12,903 bases of DNA from 39-52-133 sp036523795 (GTDB lineage: Bacteria; Pseudomonadota; Gammaproteobacteria; Burkholderiales; Gallionellaceae): contig DATDDN010000124.1 of assembly GCA_036523795.1 (NCBI GenBank), forward strand, positions 1-12,903, written 5' to 3'. The stretch's first letter is position 1. Every line of letters starts with the position of its first letter. Positions 5,008 through 12,326 of the stretch are shown piece after piece. Below the pieces are notes generated by a model. That model saw only the letters and a program-made list of their open reading frames with translations. It was not told the DNA's origin and ran no database searches. The position numbers were made by a program, and so were the translations under genes.

Positions 5008-7771
5008 CAATAGATTTCACTAGGGCATCGATGACCTGATCAGCCATCGAAGAATCCAACTGCATCGAGATCATAAGCTCCATGGACAGCCTGGCGAATT
5101 CTTGGCGCACTGCCTCGACCTGCTCGTCGTAAAACCCACCATCACCTTCCCTTGGCATTAATAAATTTATATAAGCCTGAAGATCGGCCAATATGTTCGA
5201 CACGTCCGGAACAACGTTCGACGCTACATACTTCTTCGCTGCTTCTGCTTCAGAGGACGAATATGACAAGCCATTTTCACTACTCTTCTGCGCCCAGGCC
5301 GTCTCCAAGGCAAACAACCAATTAGTTACAGTGGGATCCGTCGCGGGGGGGGATTCGATCGTCGCTGCGACCGCGCCCCCTGTCAACGTGTAGTTAGAAC
5401 CCGTCTGACTTAATGTCAAGGATTGGGACGCAAAACTGGTGTAAGTTCCGGCAGCCGTACCGCTGACATCTGCCGTGCCCGATACCGTGACTGTGTCACT
5501 GCCATAAAGGTTGCCCGCAACGAATCCGCTTGTGAAAGTAGTGGTATGATCAAAAGGTTTACTGACAGTAATGCTCACGGGTCGCTGGTTGACCGTTAAA
5601 TCACCGGCAACGGTCGTGATCGCATAGTTTGCGGGAAGGAATCCGCCCGCCCCGGTCTCGCCCGTAATGTTGATGTTTCCCGCATAGGTATTGGCCGCCG
5701 TCCCTGCCGTCGATGCATAACTACTGGCACTCGCAAGCGCGACGTTGGTGATGCTGTCCGTATAGCCCATGGTGCCGGCCGACAAGGTGAATGCGGTGGT
5801 ATCAAGCGTCAGCGCTTGACCGTAAGTCTTCGACTGGTTACTGGCCGTGAGCGTAATGGGCCGCTGGTTGACGGTCCAGTTGGCGGTGGCACCCGTGGCG
5901 AAGCTGGAGTAAAAATTGGAGGTCAGGCCGCTCGAATAGGCGAGGCCCGTGTAACTGCCGGCATTAAGCTTGGTGCTTGAGCTTGCGGCGAAGGTACCAC
6001 CGGTCCACGACCACGTCGGCGTCCCGCTGGGCGCATTGATGTTCACCGCCGTCCAGATGGGAGCCAGCGTAGTGCCGGTATTCAGCAAATAGACCGGCGA
6101 CAAGACATCGCCATAAGTGCTCGATCCGCCCGATGTCATCTGGACATTGATCGGCGCGTTCACCGTGCCGATGATGTAATCCAGACCGCCGGCGTTGCTC
6201 ACCGTCGTCGCCGGGTCGGTCACCGCGCTCGCATTGCGCGAGTCTATGATCTGGCCGCCGCCGCTGAAGCTCGATCCGTTCACCGCGTAGGCGTATCCCG
6301 AGCCGCCCGTGCCATACGTGATATGGATCGACGCCCCGTTCGGGAACGCCATGGCGTCGGAACCGAAGGTCAGCGCAGCGGAACTGCCGAACTGGATGTT
6401 GCGGTAGGCATTGAGATACAAGGCGGTGCCGGTCTGCCAGGTCACGGTGTCGTTGATGATGATGTCGCCGTTGCTGCCGGAAGCACCCGACCCGCATGAA
6501 GAGCCACCTGCATCACAGGTTGCGCCACCGAAAGTAGTCTGGATAGTGACATCATTGGTGTCGAGCGCCGTACCCAGCGCCGCGCCACTGATGTCGCCGC
6601 CGGCAGGCGATACCGTGAAATCGTAAGGGTCGAGCAGCCACGTGCCGGTCTTGCCGTTGAATGCCTTGGTGCTGATGCTCGCCGTATCGGCGATCTTGAG
6701 GCTGTGACCGCTGGTCTCGATGAAGCCGCCATCGCCCGAAACGCTGCCGCCCTGCGCGCTGATGCTGCCGCTCACCGTGGTATGGCTACCCGGATTGGAC
6801 AGGTCGGCCAGCAGAGTCACGCTGCCCCCCTTGCCGTTCGCAGCCCCATCCACGTTGATGCTGCCGCTGTGATCAATCGTGCTGCTAGCCAAAAGACGCA
6901 CGGTGCCGCCATCGCTGGAAATTCCCCTGGCCTCGATCACGCCACTGTTCACGACCTGTCCCAACAACTGGTTCGCCGACTGGGCGGACATGATGACTGT
7001 GCCGCCGTCGGCCTGCACTAAGTGTCTATTCTCGACCAGCGTATTGATGCTGGCCTTGTCCACCTGCACGCCGATCAACTGGTTGCCGGTGAGGCTGAGG
7101 GTAACGGCTTCGCCTGCCGCCAATGCCACCGTGCCCATCTGCGCCATGATCACGCCTTCGTTGCGCACTTCGGGTGCCAGCAGCGCCACGTATTTGGCGT
7201 CGATGGTTCCCTGGTTCACCACGCTGCCCGTTGCACCATCGCGGGTGAAGCGGTTGTTGCCCGCAAGGAAATCCTCGTTCTTGATATTGAGCGTCGAGGC
7301 AACCAGTCCCCCGACGTTTACGCTCGCGCCTTGCGCGAACAGCACGCCGTTGGGGTTGATGAGGTACACCTGGCCGTTGGCCGTGAGCGAACCGTAGATG
7401 GCAGAGGGATCGGCGCCGATGACGCGGTTGAGCGCGACGGCGTTGGCGGAAGGCTGCTGGAAATTCACCGAGGCATTGGCGCCGATGTTGAAGCTCTGCC
7501 AGTTGAGGATGGCCTGATTGCTGGTCTGCTGGACGGTCATGGCATTGCCGGACTGGGTAATCGCCGCCTGGCCCGCCACCACCTGCCCGCCTGTGGGCAA
7601 CGCATTGGGCGCGGGCGCGGCGCAGGCCGCCTGCGCGATCAGCGCGCTTGCCAGGATGCTGGCTACGCGCTTGACCGTGCTCGCGGGCTTGCCGCGCGCG
7701 GCGGCGTGTTCTGCCGCTACCACGTAGGCTTGGCGGACATCATTCCAGACGATGCGATAGATCTTGTTCAT
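5000..7771 (-). CDS. Two-partner secretion exoprotein (TpsA; filamentous haemagglutinin-type adhesin)
   Basis: A 923-residue secreted passenger. Residues 1-28 (MNKIYRIVWNDVRQAYVVAAEH...) are an extended signal peptide region, followed by a hydrophobic core and a likely cleavage near residue 51. The TPS (haemagglutination activity) domain spans about 55-300, with the hallmark NPNGV at 139-143 and a repetitive beta-helix pattern (VNQGTI, GGTV). Two MBG-like modules (about 551-640 and 648-734), each near a VNQRP motif, and a YDG-like module (about 738-800) follow. Residues 812-923 are a different, predicted helical, charged domain that I do not recognise. The only cysteines beyond the signal peptide are C419 and C426. 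The start has AGGGAG 8 nt upstream. Its transporter gene lies 39 nt upstream in the same operon. No CdiA-like VENN motif or toxin domain is seen, and the protein is short for a haemagglutinin. An adhesin role is inferred from the family. Confidence 0.92.
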   Translation of the reverse strand: MNKIYRIVWNDVRQAYVVAAEHAAARGKPASTVKRVASILASALIAQAACAAPAPNALPTGGQVVAGQAAITQSGNAMTVQQTSNQAILNWQSFNIGANASVNFQQPSANAVALNRVIGADPSAIYGSLTANGQVYLINPNGVLFAQGASVNVGGLVASTLNIKNEDFLAGNNRFTRDGATGSVVNQGTIDAKYVALLAPEVRNEGVIMAQMGTVALAAGEAVTLSLTGNQLIGVQVDKASINTLVENRHLVQADGGTVIMSAQSANQLLGQVVNSGVIEARGISSDGGTVRLLASSTIDHSGSINVDGAANGKGGSVTLLADLSNPGSHTTVSGSISAQGGSVSGDGGFIETSGHSLKIADTASISTKAFNGKTGTWLLDPYDFTVSPAGGDISGAALGTALDTNDVTIQTTFGGATCDAGGSSCGSGASGSNGDIIINDTVTWQTGTALYLNAYRNIQFGSSAALTFGSDAMAFPNGASIHITYGTGGSGYAYAVNGSSFSGGGQIIDSRNASAVTDPATTVSNAGGLDYIIGTVNAPINVQMTSGGSSTYGDVLSPVYLLNTGTTLAPIWTAVNINAPSGTPTWSWTGGTFAASSSTKLNAGSYTGLAYSSGLTSNFYSSFATGATANWTVNQRPITLTASNQSKTYGQALTLDTTAFTLSAGTMGYTDSITNVALASASSYASTAGTAANTYAGNINITGETGAGGFLPANYAITTVAGDLTVNQRPVSITVSKPFDHTTTFTSGFVAGNLYGSDTVTVSGTADVSGTAAGTYTSFASQSLTLSQTGSNYTLTGGAVAATIESPPATDPTVTNWLFALETAWAQKSSENGLSYSSSEAEAAKKYVASNVVPDVSNILADLQAYINLLMPREGDGGFYDEQVEAVRQEFARLSMELMISMQLDSSMADQVIDALVKSIEK
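5345..5352 (-). repeat. C8 homopolymer in the tpsA coding frame (candidate slippage site)
   Basis: Eight consecutive G's on the plus strand read as eight C's in tpsA codons 807-809 (TCC CCC CCC, Ser-Pro-Pro), at the junction between the repeat region and the helical C-terminal domain. Losing one C gives a TAA nine codons into the new frame; gaining one C gives a TAA after about eleven. Both states would remove the last roughly 112 residues. Confidence 0.7.
5570..5830 (-). repeat. MBG-like repeat module 2 of TpsA
   Basis: It encodes residues 648-734, running from KTYG to VNQRPVSI, and includes NTYAGNI and LPANYAI. This is the more canonical copy of the MBG-type fold in this protein. The VNQRP(I/V) motif also closes the preceding module, and the two copies of the underlying DNA around that motif are clearly similar. 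Confidence 0.55.
5852..6121 (-). repeat. MBG-like repeat module 1 of TpsA
   Basis: It encodes residues 551-640, running from STYG through LNAGSYTGLAYSS to TVNQRPIT. It shares with the next module the order T-Y-G, then A-G-(S/N)-Y, then V-N-Q-R-P, at comparable spacing. It is a diverged duplicate. Confidence 0.5.
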
Positions 7772-7810
7772 GCTTTTACTCCCTAAGTGCTTTTATTTGG
7801 ACTGGACAGG

Positions 7811-9541
7811 TTAAAACCTGGCGTTCAGGCTAAGCCAGGCACGCGCCTGGTTGCCGTAGCCGTCCACGTTGTGATGATTGGCGTCCTCGCCGGGATTGGT
7901 TCCCAGGGGGGTGGCGATGCTGGCCGTGAAGAGGAAGGCAGGATTGATGCGCCAGTCCATGCCCGCGCCGACGCCGCTCAAGGTATAGGTGTTGGGCAAG
8001 GCGGGATTGCCCGCATTCCAGTTCGCCCACAGCGTGTGGTTCAGCGTGATGCCGCCCAGGTCATAGAACAAGTGGCCGGTCAACTGGTCGCCCAACTGGG
8101 TGCCGAAATCGAAATTGAACAGCCAGCCATCGTCGCCCGCCGCTTCGCCCACAGGATAGGCGCGCACGCCATTGGGGCCGCCCAGGATCAGTTGCTGGGA
8201 GGTATCGAGGTTCTTGCCGGCGATCTGGCCGCGTAGCGTGGCGTTCAGTTTCCAGTCATGCGGCAGACTGCTCAACCAGCCGAAGTTGTATCCGATCTTG
8301 TTGAAGCTGCCCTGCACCTGGCGCGTCGTGTTGTCGGTCGCAAGGGCCGTGGCATTCAGCTGGTCGGTGTTGCCGGAGACGAAGTTCGCACCGAAGCTCG
8401 CCACGCCGCCCAGGCGGGTGCTTATGGTGTAGCCGTTCATGCCGAGATTGAAGGCACCCACATGACGGTTGCTGGTCTCGCCTGCAACGGTGCTGTCCAC
8501 CAGTGTCGAATCGTCATAGCTGCTGGTAAGGCTGAGGTTGAAGTCGGTGCGCCGCGCCCAGGGGTAGCTCGCCGCGAGCCCCGCCGTGCTGGCGCGCCCC
8601 TTGGGTTGCAGCGCGCTAAAGCTGGAGGGAATCAGGTGATAGTCCAAATAGGAGGCATAGCCCCCCAGGCGCAACCCGCTGTCCCCGGCGGCTGCGCTGT
8701 AGTCTACCCGGGCGTAGTTGCTGCCCTGCGACTCGTTGAGCAGCAAGGAGGCCGCATCAAAATGCCCTGTCGGGTTGTTGAGCGTAATGCTGCCGTTCGC
8801 CTGGATTTCCCCCGTGCCGTATGAGCCATGGTTGTTGAGTCCAGCGCTGTAAGTAATCAGCGGTTGCTCGGTCACCTTGACGTCGAGGCCAATCTCCCCC
8901 TCGTTCTTGCCGGGCTTCAAATCAGCCTTCGCCGCCACGCCGGGCTGCTCGTTGAGGATGTTCAGCGCTTCGCCCAGTTGGGCGAAGTTCATCGGTGCCC
9001 CTTCGGGCAGGCGTCGGTCAATGAAATCCTGTGCGCGGGCCGCGTTGATGCGTTCCCCCTCCTTGTTCAAGTTAAGGTTGCCGCGCTTGCCCTCGATCAC
9101 CTGAATCTCGACGATGCCGTCCTTGATGTCCTGCGGCGGCAGGATGGCGCGCGCCAGGTAGCCCTTCTCTGCGTAATAGGCGGTGAGCAGCATCGCCGTT
9201 GCGCGCAGTTGATCCAGCGTCAGTTCCTTGCCGATCGCCGGCTGCAATTGCGCCACGAGTTCCGATTCGGGAATCAGCACTGCGCCCTTGATGCGGAAGC
9301 CCTTGACCAGCACCTTGGGCCCCTGGACAGTGGGTGCCGCCTCAGGGGCTTCAGGAGAGATCGTGGCGGGCTTCGCAGGGGCAACTGCTGGCGGTTTGGG
9401 CTGCTGCTGCAGCAACTGTCCCGCATTCGGCGCCGTCTGGGCGGTAGCGTTGGCAGCGGAAAAAATCAGGAGCAGCGAAATAACTAGACAAGACGGTTGC
9501 ATCACCGCTCGGCGGCGATTGAAACTGGATTCCACGAACAT
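7811..9541 (-). CDS. Two-partner secretion transporter (TpsB; ShlB/FhaC/HecB family)
   Basis: A 576-residue Omp85-superfamily outer-membrane transporter that exports the TpsA partner encoded 39 nt downstream. A signal peptide (LVISLLLIFSAANATA, cleaved near residue 34) is followed by a Pro/Ala/Gln-rich linker (about 36-72), POTRA1 (about 75-150, KVLVKGFRIKG...) and POTRA2 (about 152-226). A 16-strand-type barrel runs from about 227 and ends in the terminal Phe expected of a beta-signal. The lock motifs are LGGPNGVRAYP (VRAY at 459-462, where FhaC has VRGY) and LFYDLGG (491-498), which in FhaC-type proteins contact each other inside the barrel. The start is ambiguous: the ATG at 9541 abuts its GGGAG, while the GTG two codons on (9535) has ideal spacing, and the ATG at 9502 has a cleaner signal peptide but a weak ribosome site. 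Confidence 0.93.
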   Translation of the reverse strand: MFVESSFNRRRAVMQPSCLVISLLLIFSAANATAQTAPNAGQLLQQQPKPPAVAPAKPATISPEAPEAAPTVQGPKVLVKGFRIKGAVLIPESELVAQLQPAIGKELTLDQLRATAMLLTAYYAEKGYLARAILPPQDIKDGIVEIQVIEGKRGNLNLNKEGERINAARAQDFIDRRLPEGAPMNFAQLGEALNILNEQPGVAAKADLKPGKNEGEIGLDVKVTEQPLITYSAGLNNHGSYGTGEIQANGSITLNNPTGHFDAASLLLNESQGSNYARVDYSAAAGDSGLRLGGYASYLDYHLIPSSFSALQPKGRASTAGLAASYPWARRTDFNLSLTSSYDDSTLVDSTVAGETSNRHVGAFNLGMNGYTISTRLGGVASFGANFVSGNTDQLNATALATDNTTRQVQGSFNKIGYNFGWLSSLPHDWKLNATLRGQIAGKNLDTSQQLILGGPNGVRAYPVGEAAGDDGWLFNFDFGTQLGDQLTGHLFYDLGGITLNHTLWANWNAGNPALPNTYTLSGVGAGMDWRINPAFLFTASIATPLGTNPGEDANHHNVDGYGNQARAWLSLNARF

Positions 9542-9593
9542 CTCCCTTTTAACAGTTTGTTATCGCCTGAAGTTTTATAGCGGCGAAATTGTT

Positions 9594-9621
9594 GTTATAT
9601 ACGTCTAACGCAGTGTTTCAA
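9594..9621 (-). promoter_or_regulatory. Candidate sigma-70 promoter for tpsBA
   Basis: On the minus strand, TTGAAA (9616-9621) and TATAAC (9594-9599) are separated by 16 bp. Transcription would start near 9587, giving a leader of about 45 nt before the tpsB start. This is the best-matching promoter pair I see in the window. A second A/T-rich TATAAA lies a little downstream in the leader. Confidence 0.55.
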
Positions 9622-10020
9622 GCAAATTTTGAATCCTAGTCAATATGGATGATTTACGCAATATGCATAATGGATTGGGGTAATACGCATGACATACTCG
9701 GATCAGCAAGCAAAGCTGTGGAATCCAGCCCGTTACCATGCAAGAAATGGACAGCGTGGGGATTGAAATGTGAGGGGCTGGATTTTTGCGTAAAGCTGCC
9801 CTCGTTGTCTTCAGCTCCGATATCTGCTTTGGCCGATCAACCGCCGTCATCAAGCCAACGTCAAGATGCATACCCCACCCTGCACTCTCAACTCAAGACC
9901 GTACCCTACTGCCCACATAGCCCTGGGTCAATACGCCGAATGGCCTAGTCCGTTTCTGACTGGAAAGATTTGAATGTGAGGTGCAGACCGCTTATCCGGC
10001 CTGCATATTGAATAGCGCGC
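9622..10020. other. Intergenic stretch of about 400 bp with no supported gene
   Basis: Short open frames exist on both strands, but none has a recognisable motif, a convincing composition or operon context. The minus-strand frame from 9871 runs through the tpsB promoter. The region contains an imperfect 20-bp direct repeat (9761-9780 and 9967-9986, 16 of 20 identical) and a hairpin at 9983-10004. No tRNA, CRISPR or insertion-sequence end was seen. Confidence 0.5.
9983..10004 (-). other. Hairpin downstream of the potassium channel gene
   Basis: GCAGACCG (9983-9990) and CGGCCTGC (9997-10004) form an 8-bp stem around a 6-nt loop; on the minus-strand RNA the one non-Watson-Crick position is a G-U pair. 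It lies 16 bp beyond the channel stop, a natural place for the operon's 3' end. No U-tract follows, so it may be an mRNA-stabilising or factor-dependent terminator structure rather than an intrinsic one. Confidence 0.35.
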
Positions 10021-11055
10021 TTACGCCACGCCCTGAATCAGCTGCTCCAGCCGGCTGCGGCCTTCGGGGGTGGTCATCACCATCATCACATCGCCGGCGT
10101 GCAGGGTGTGGTCGGGGTGGGGATTGAACAGCCACTTATCGGTGTGGTGGCGCAGGGCGAGCACGACGAAGTCGCGCCCGGCGGGGTTGATGACGCTGAG
10201 GGGTTTGCTGTCGAAGCCTTCGGGCACAGCGATCTCTTCCATGCGCAGGTTGTCGTCGGACTTGAGCATGTCGTCGAGAAAGCTCACCACCTGCGGGCGC
10301 ACCATGGCGGAGACCAGGCGCAGGCCGCCGGTGAAGTCGGGCGAGACGATTTCATCGGCGCCGGCGCGCAGGGTCTTCTCCACGTTCTTCACGTCATGGC
10401 AGCGCGCCACCACGCGCAGCTTGGGGTTGAGCTGCTTGGCGCTGAGGCTGATCACCAGGTTCTGGCTGTCGTCCTGCGCCACGGCGAACACGCCGCGTGC
10501 GTGTTTGACGCCGGCGGCCAGCAGGATGTCGTTGTCGGTGGCGTCGCCCTGCAGGTAGAGCAGATGGGGGTGCTTGGCCAGGCAGTTTTCGATGTGCTGC
10601 AGGTTCTGATCGATCAGCACGCAGGTGCGCCCGGTCATGGTGAGCTCAAACACCACGTTGCTGCCCACGCGACCCACACCGCACACGATGTAGTGCCCCT
10701 CCAGTTTCGAAATCTTCTGCCGCATTTTGCTTCTCCGCCATTCAATATTCAGATCGCTTTCCAACATGAACGCCGTAAAGGTGGAAAGCGCGTAACCCAT
10801 GGTGCCGATGCCGGTGATGCCGATAAATACGGTGAACAGCCTGCCGTATTCGTAATTGCTGACGTCCACCACCTCCGAAAAGCCGATGGAGGCGATGGTG
10901 ATAAAGGTCATGTAGAAGGCATCGACCCAGGAGCTGTGGCCATCGCTCAGCCAGCGGTAACCCACGGTGCCGACCAGCAGCACCAGCCACAGGGCCAGCA
11001 TGGACAGCAGCAGATTGCGCACCACATGGGAGCGGTTGGGAGCCGCCAGGCTCAT
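10021..11055 (-). CDS. Two-TM potassium channel-like protein with RCK (TrkA-N/TrkA-C) domain
   Basis: A 344-residue inner-membrane protein. Using numbering from the GTG at 11058 (one residue longer): TM1 is about 14-34, a pore helix and filter about 45-62, TM2 about 72-98, then a charged linker. A cytoplasmic Rossmann RCK domain follows, with GVGRVG (127-132), Asp150 and GDATD (171-175). A TrkA-C-like domain (about 270-340) contains GRDFVVLALR and LHAGDVMMVM. The filter is SIGFSE where K+ channels usually have TVGYGD, so selectivity is uncertain. I chose the ATG at 11055, whose TGATG overlap with the def stop suggests translational coupling; the adjacent GTG at 11058 is also possible. It is the last gene of the hpt-phosphorylase-def operon. 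Ligand gating by a nucleotide or cation is typical of the family but not shown here. Confidence 0.88.
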   Translation of the reverse strand: MSLAAPNRSHVVRNLLLSMLALWLVLLVGTVGYRWLSDGHSSWVDAFYMTFITIASIGFSEVVDVSNYEYGRLFTVFIGITGIGTMGYALSTFTAFMLESDLNIEWRRSKMRQKISKLEGHYIVCGVGRVGSNVVFELTMTGRTCVLIDQNLQHIENCLAKHPHLLYLQGDATDNDILLAAGVKHARGVFAVAQDDSQNLVISLSAKQLNPKLRVVARCHDVKNVEKTLRAGADEIVSPDFTGGLRLVSAMVRPQVVSFLDDMLKSDDNLRMEEIAVPEGFDSKPLSVINPAGRDFVVLALRHHTDKWLFNPHPDHTLHAGDVMMVMTTPEGRSRLEQLIQGVA

Positions 11056-11588
11056 CACTCATCCACCAGATGCTGGCCGGGGAACAGCACGTCGGTGAAG
11101 CCTAGCTTGCTCAGGTCCTTCATGCGCATGGGATAGAGGATGCCGTCCAGGTGGTCGCACTCGTGCTGCACCACGCGCGCGTGGAAGCCGGAGACGGTGC
11201 GGTCGATCAGGGCACCGTATTCGTCGCGGCCCTGGTAGCGGATGTGGGTGTAACGCGGCACCAGGCCGCGCAGGCCGGGCACACTGAGGCAGCCCTCCCA
11301 GCCTTCTTCCTGGTCTTTTTTCAGCGGGGTGATCACCGGGTTGATCAGCACGGTCTGAGGCACCGATTCAGCCTCCGGATAACGCGGGTTGCCGGCCACC
11401 TCGAAGATCACCACGCGCAGGTTGACGCCGATCTGCGGCGCGGCCAGGCCTACGCCGTCTTCCGCCAGCATGGTGTCGCGCATGTCGACCAGCAGCGCGT
11501 GCAGCTCTGGCGTATCGAACTGTTTCACCTCTTCGGCGCGGCGCAACAGGCGCGCATCGCCCATGCGCAACACTGGACTATTCGCCAT
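11055..11588 (-). CDS. def: Peptide deformylase
   Basis: A 177-residue metal hydrolase that removes the N-formyl group from nascent proteins at the ribosome. All three signature motifs are present in order: GVGLAAPQIG (45-54), EGCLSVPG with the metal-ligand Cys100 (98-105), and HECDHLDG (142-149) with two metal-ligand His and the catalytic Glu. Length is close to the usual 165-180. I chose the ATG at 11588, with GGTGG just upstream; a TTG seven codons earlier is less likely. The gene overlaps the end of the phosphorylase gene by 11 bp and shares a TGATG junction with the channel gene. It is not next to fmt, its frequent partner in bacteria, so this may be one of two deformylases in the genome (inference). 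Confidence 0.96.
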   Translation of the reverse strand: MANSPVLRMGDARLLRRAEEVKQFDTPELHALLVDMRDTMLAEDGVGLAAPQIGVNLRVVIFEVAGNPRYPEAESVPQTVLINPVITPLKKDQEEGWEGCLSVPGLRGLVPRYTHIRYQGRDEYGALIDRTVSGFHARVVQHECDHLDGILYPMRMKDLSKLGFTDVLFPGQHLVDE

Positions 11589-12324
11589 CGCATTCCACCA
11601 GTGACTCAAGTATCTTGCGCACGCGCGCCATGGCCGGCTGGGCCACGGCGCTGATCGATTCCAGCTTGATTCCGTCGCGGCTGTCGCCGCGGCCGGCAGC
11701 GTGGTTCACCACCACCGCGATCGTGGCGTAGTTCAGCTCCAGCTCGCGCGCCAGTGCGGCCTCGGGCATGCCGGTCATGCCCACGACGTCGGCGCCGTCG
11801 CGCTCGAAGCGGTTGATCTCGGCGATGGTTTCCAGGCGCGGCCCCTGGGTGGCCGCATACACGCTGCCATCCACGCAATGTTCGCCGGCCTGTGCTGCGG
11901 CCTCCAATATTTGCTGGCGCATGTCGTGGCTGTAGGGATGGGTGAAGTCGATGTGCTTGACCATGCGCTCGCGCCCCTCGAAATAGGTGAAGGCACGGCC
12001 GTGGGTGTAGTCGATGATCTGGTGCGGCACCACCAGCGTGCCCGGCGTGAGGTCGGCACGTATGCCGCCCACCGAGGCCACCGACACCACGCGGCTGGCA
12101 CCCTGGCTCTGCAGGGCCCACAGGTTGGCGCGGTAGTTCACCTCGTGCGGCGGGATGGTGTGGCCGTAGCCGTGGCGCGCGAGGAAGATCACCTCGCGCT
12201 GGTTGATGATGCCGAAGGTCAGCGCGCCGGAGGGTTCGCCATATGGCGTGCGTATCACCTGGCGATGGTTGATTTCAAGGTTGGCCAGTTGGGTCAGGCC
12301 GGTGCCACCGAGAATTGCGAGCAT
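11578..12324 (-). CDS. mtnP: S-methyl-5'-thioinosine / 5'-methylthioadenosine phosphorylase
   Basis: A 248-residue trimeric-type purine nucleoside phosphorylase of the MTAP/PNP class. It would release the base and methylthioribose-1-phosphate from the methylthio-nucleoside left by polyamine synthesis. Motifs, numbered from the ATG at 12324: GGTG (6-9), RHGYGH (50-55), NYRAN (63-67), SVASVGG (81-87), PHQIIDYTHGR (from 100), ATQGPRLET (158-166), VGMTGMPEA (181-189) and VNHAAG (206-211). The last segment has Asn where MTA phosphorylases generally carry Asp for the 6-amino group. That points to a 6-oxopurine substrate such as methylthioinosine, as in the Pseudomonas enzyme; this assignment is an inference. 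The start has AAGGA upstream and lies 2 nt after the hpt stop. Released hypoxanthine would be the substrate of the adjacent hpt product. Confidence 0.9.
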   Translation of the reverse strand: MLAILGGTGLTQLANLEINHRQVIRTPYGEPSGALTFGIINQREVIFLARHGYGHTIPPHEVNYRANLWALQSQGASRVVSVASVGGIRADLTPGTLVVPHQIIDYTHGRAFTYFEGRERMVKHIDFTHPYSHDMRQQILEAAAQAGEHCVDGSVYAATQGPRLETIAEINRFERDGADVVGMTGMPEAALARELELNYATIAVVVNHAAGRGDSRDGIKLESISAVAQPAMARVRKILESLVECDGE

Positions 12325-12326
12325 GT

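Noticed and set aside
5000..5345. CdiA-like contact-dependent toxin C-terminus on TpsA
   Set aside because: There is no VENN or comparable boundary motif, and no small immunity gene follows; the downstream DNA is a decayed RT.
9605..9871. An 88-codon minus-strand open frame upstream of tpsB
   Set aside because: No recognisable motif or conserved context, and it reads through the tpsB promoter. A purine-rich stretch lies before its ATG, but that alone does not support a gene.
10099..11136. A 345-codon plus-strand open frame opposite the potassium channel gene
   Set aside because: The channel on the minus strand has clear membrane and RCK motifs; the plus-strand product is Gln/His/Ala-rich shadow sequence.
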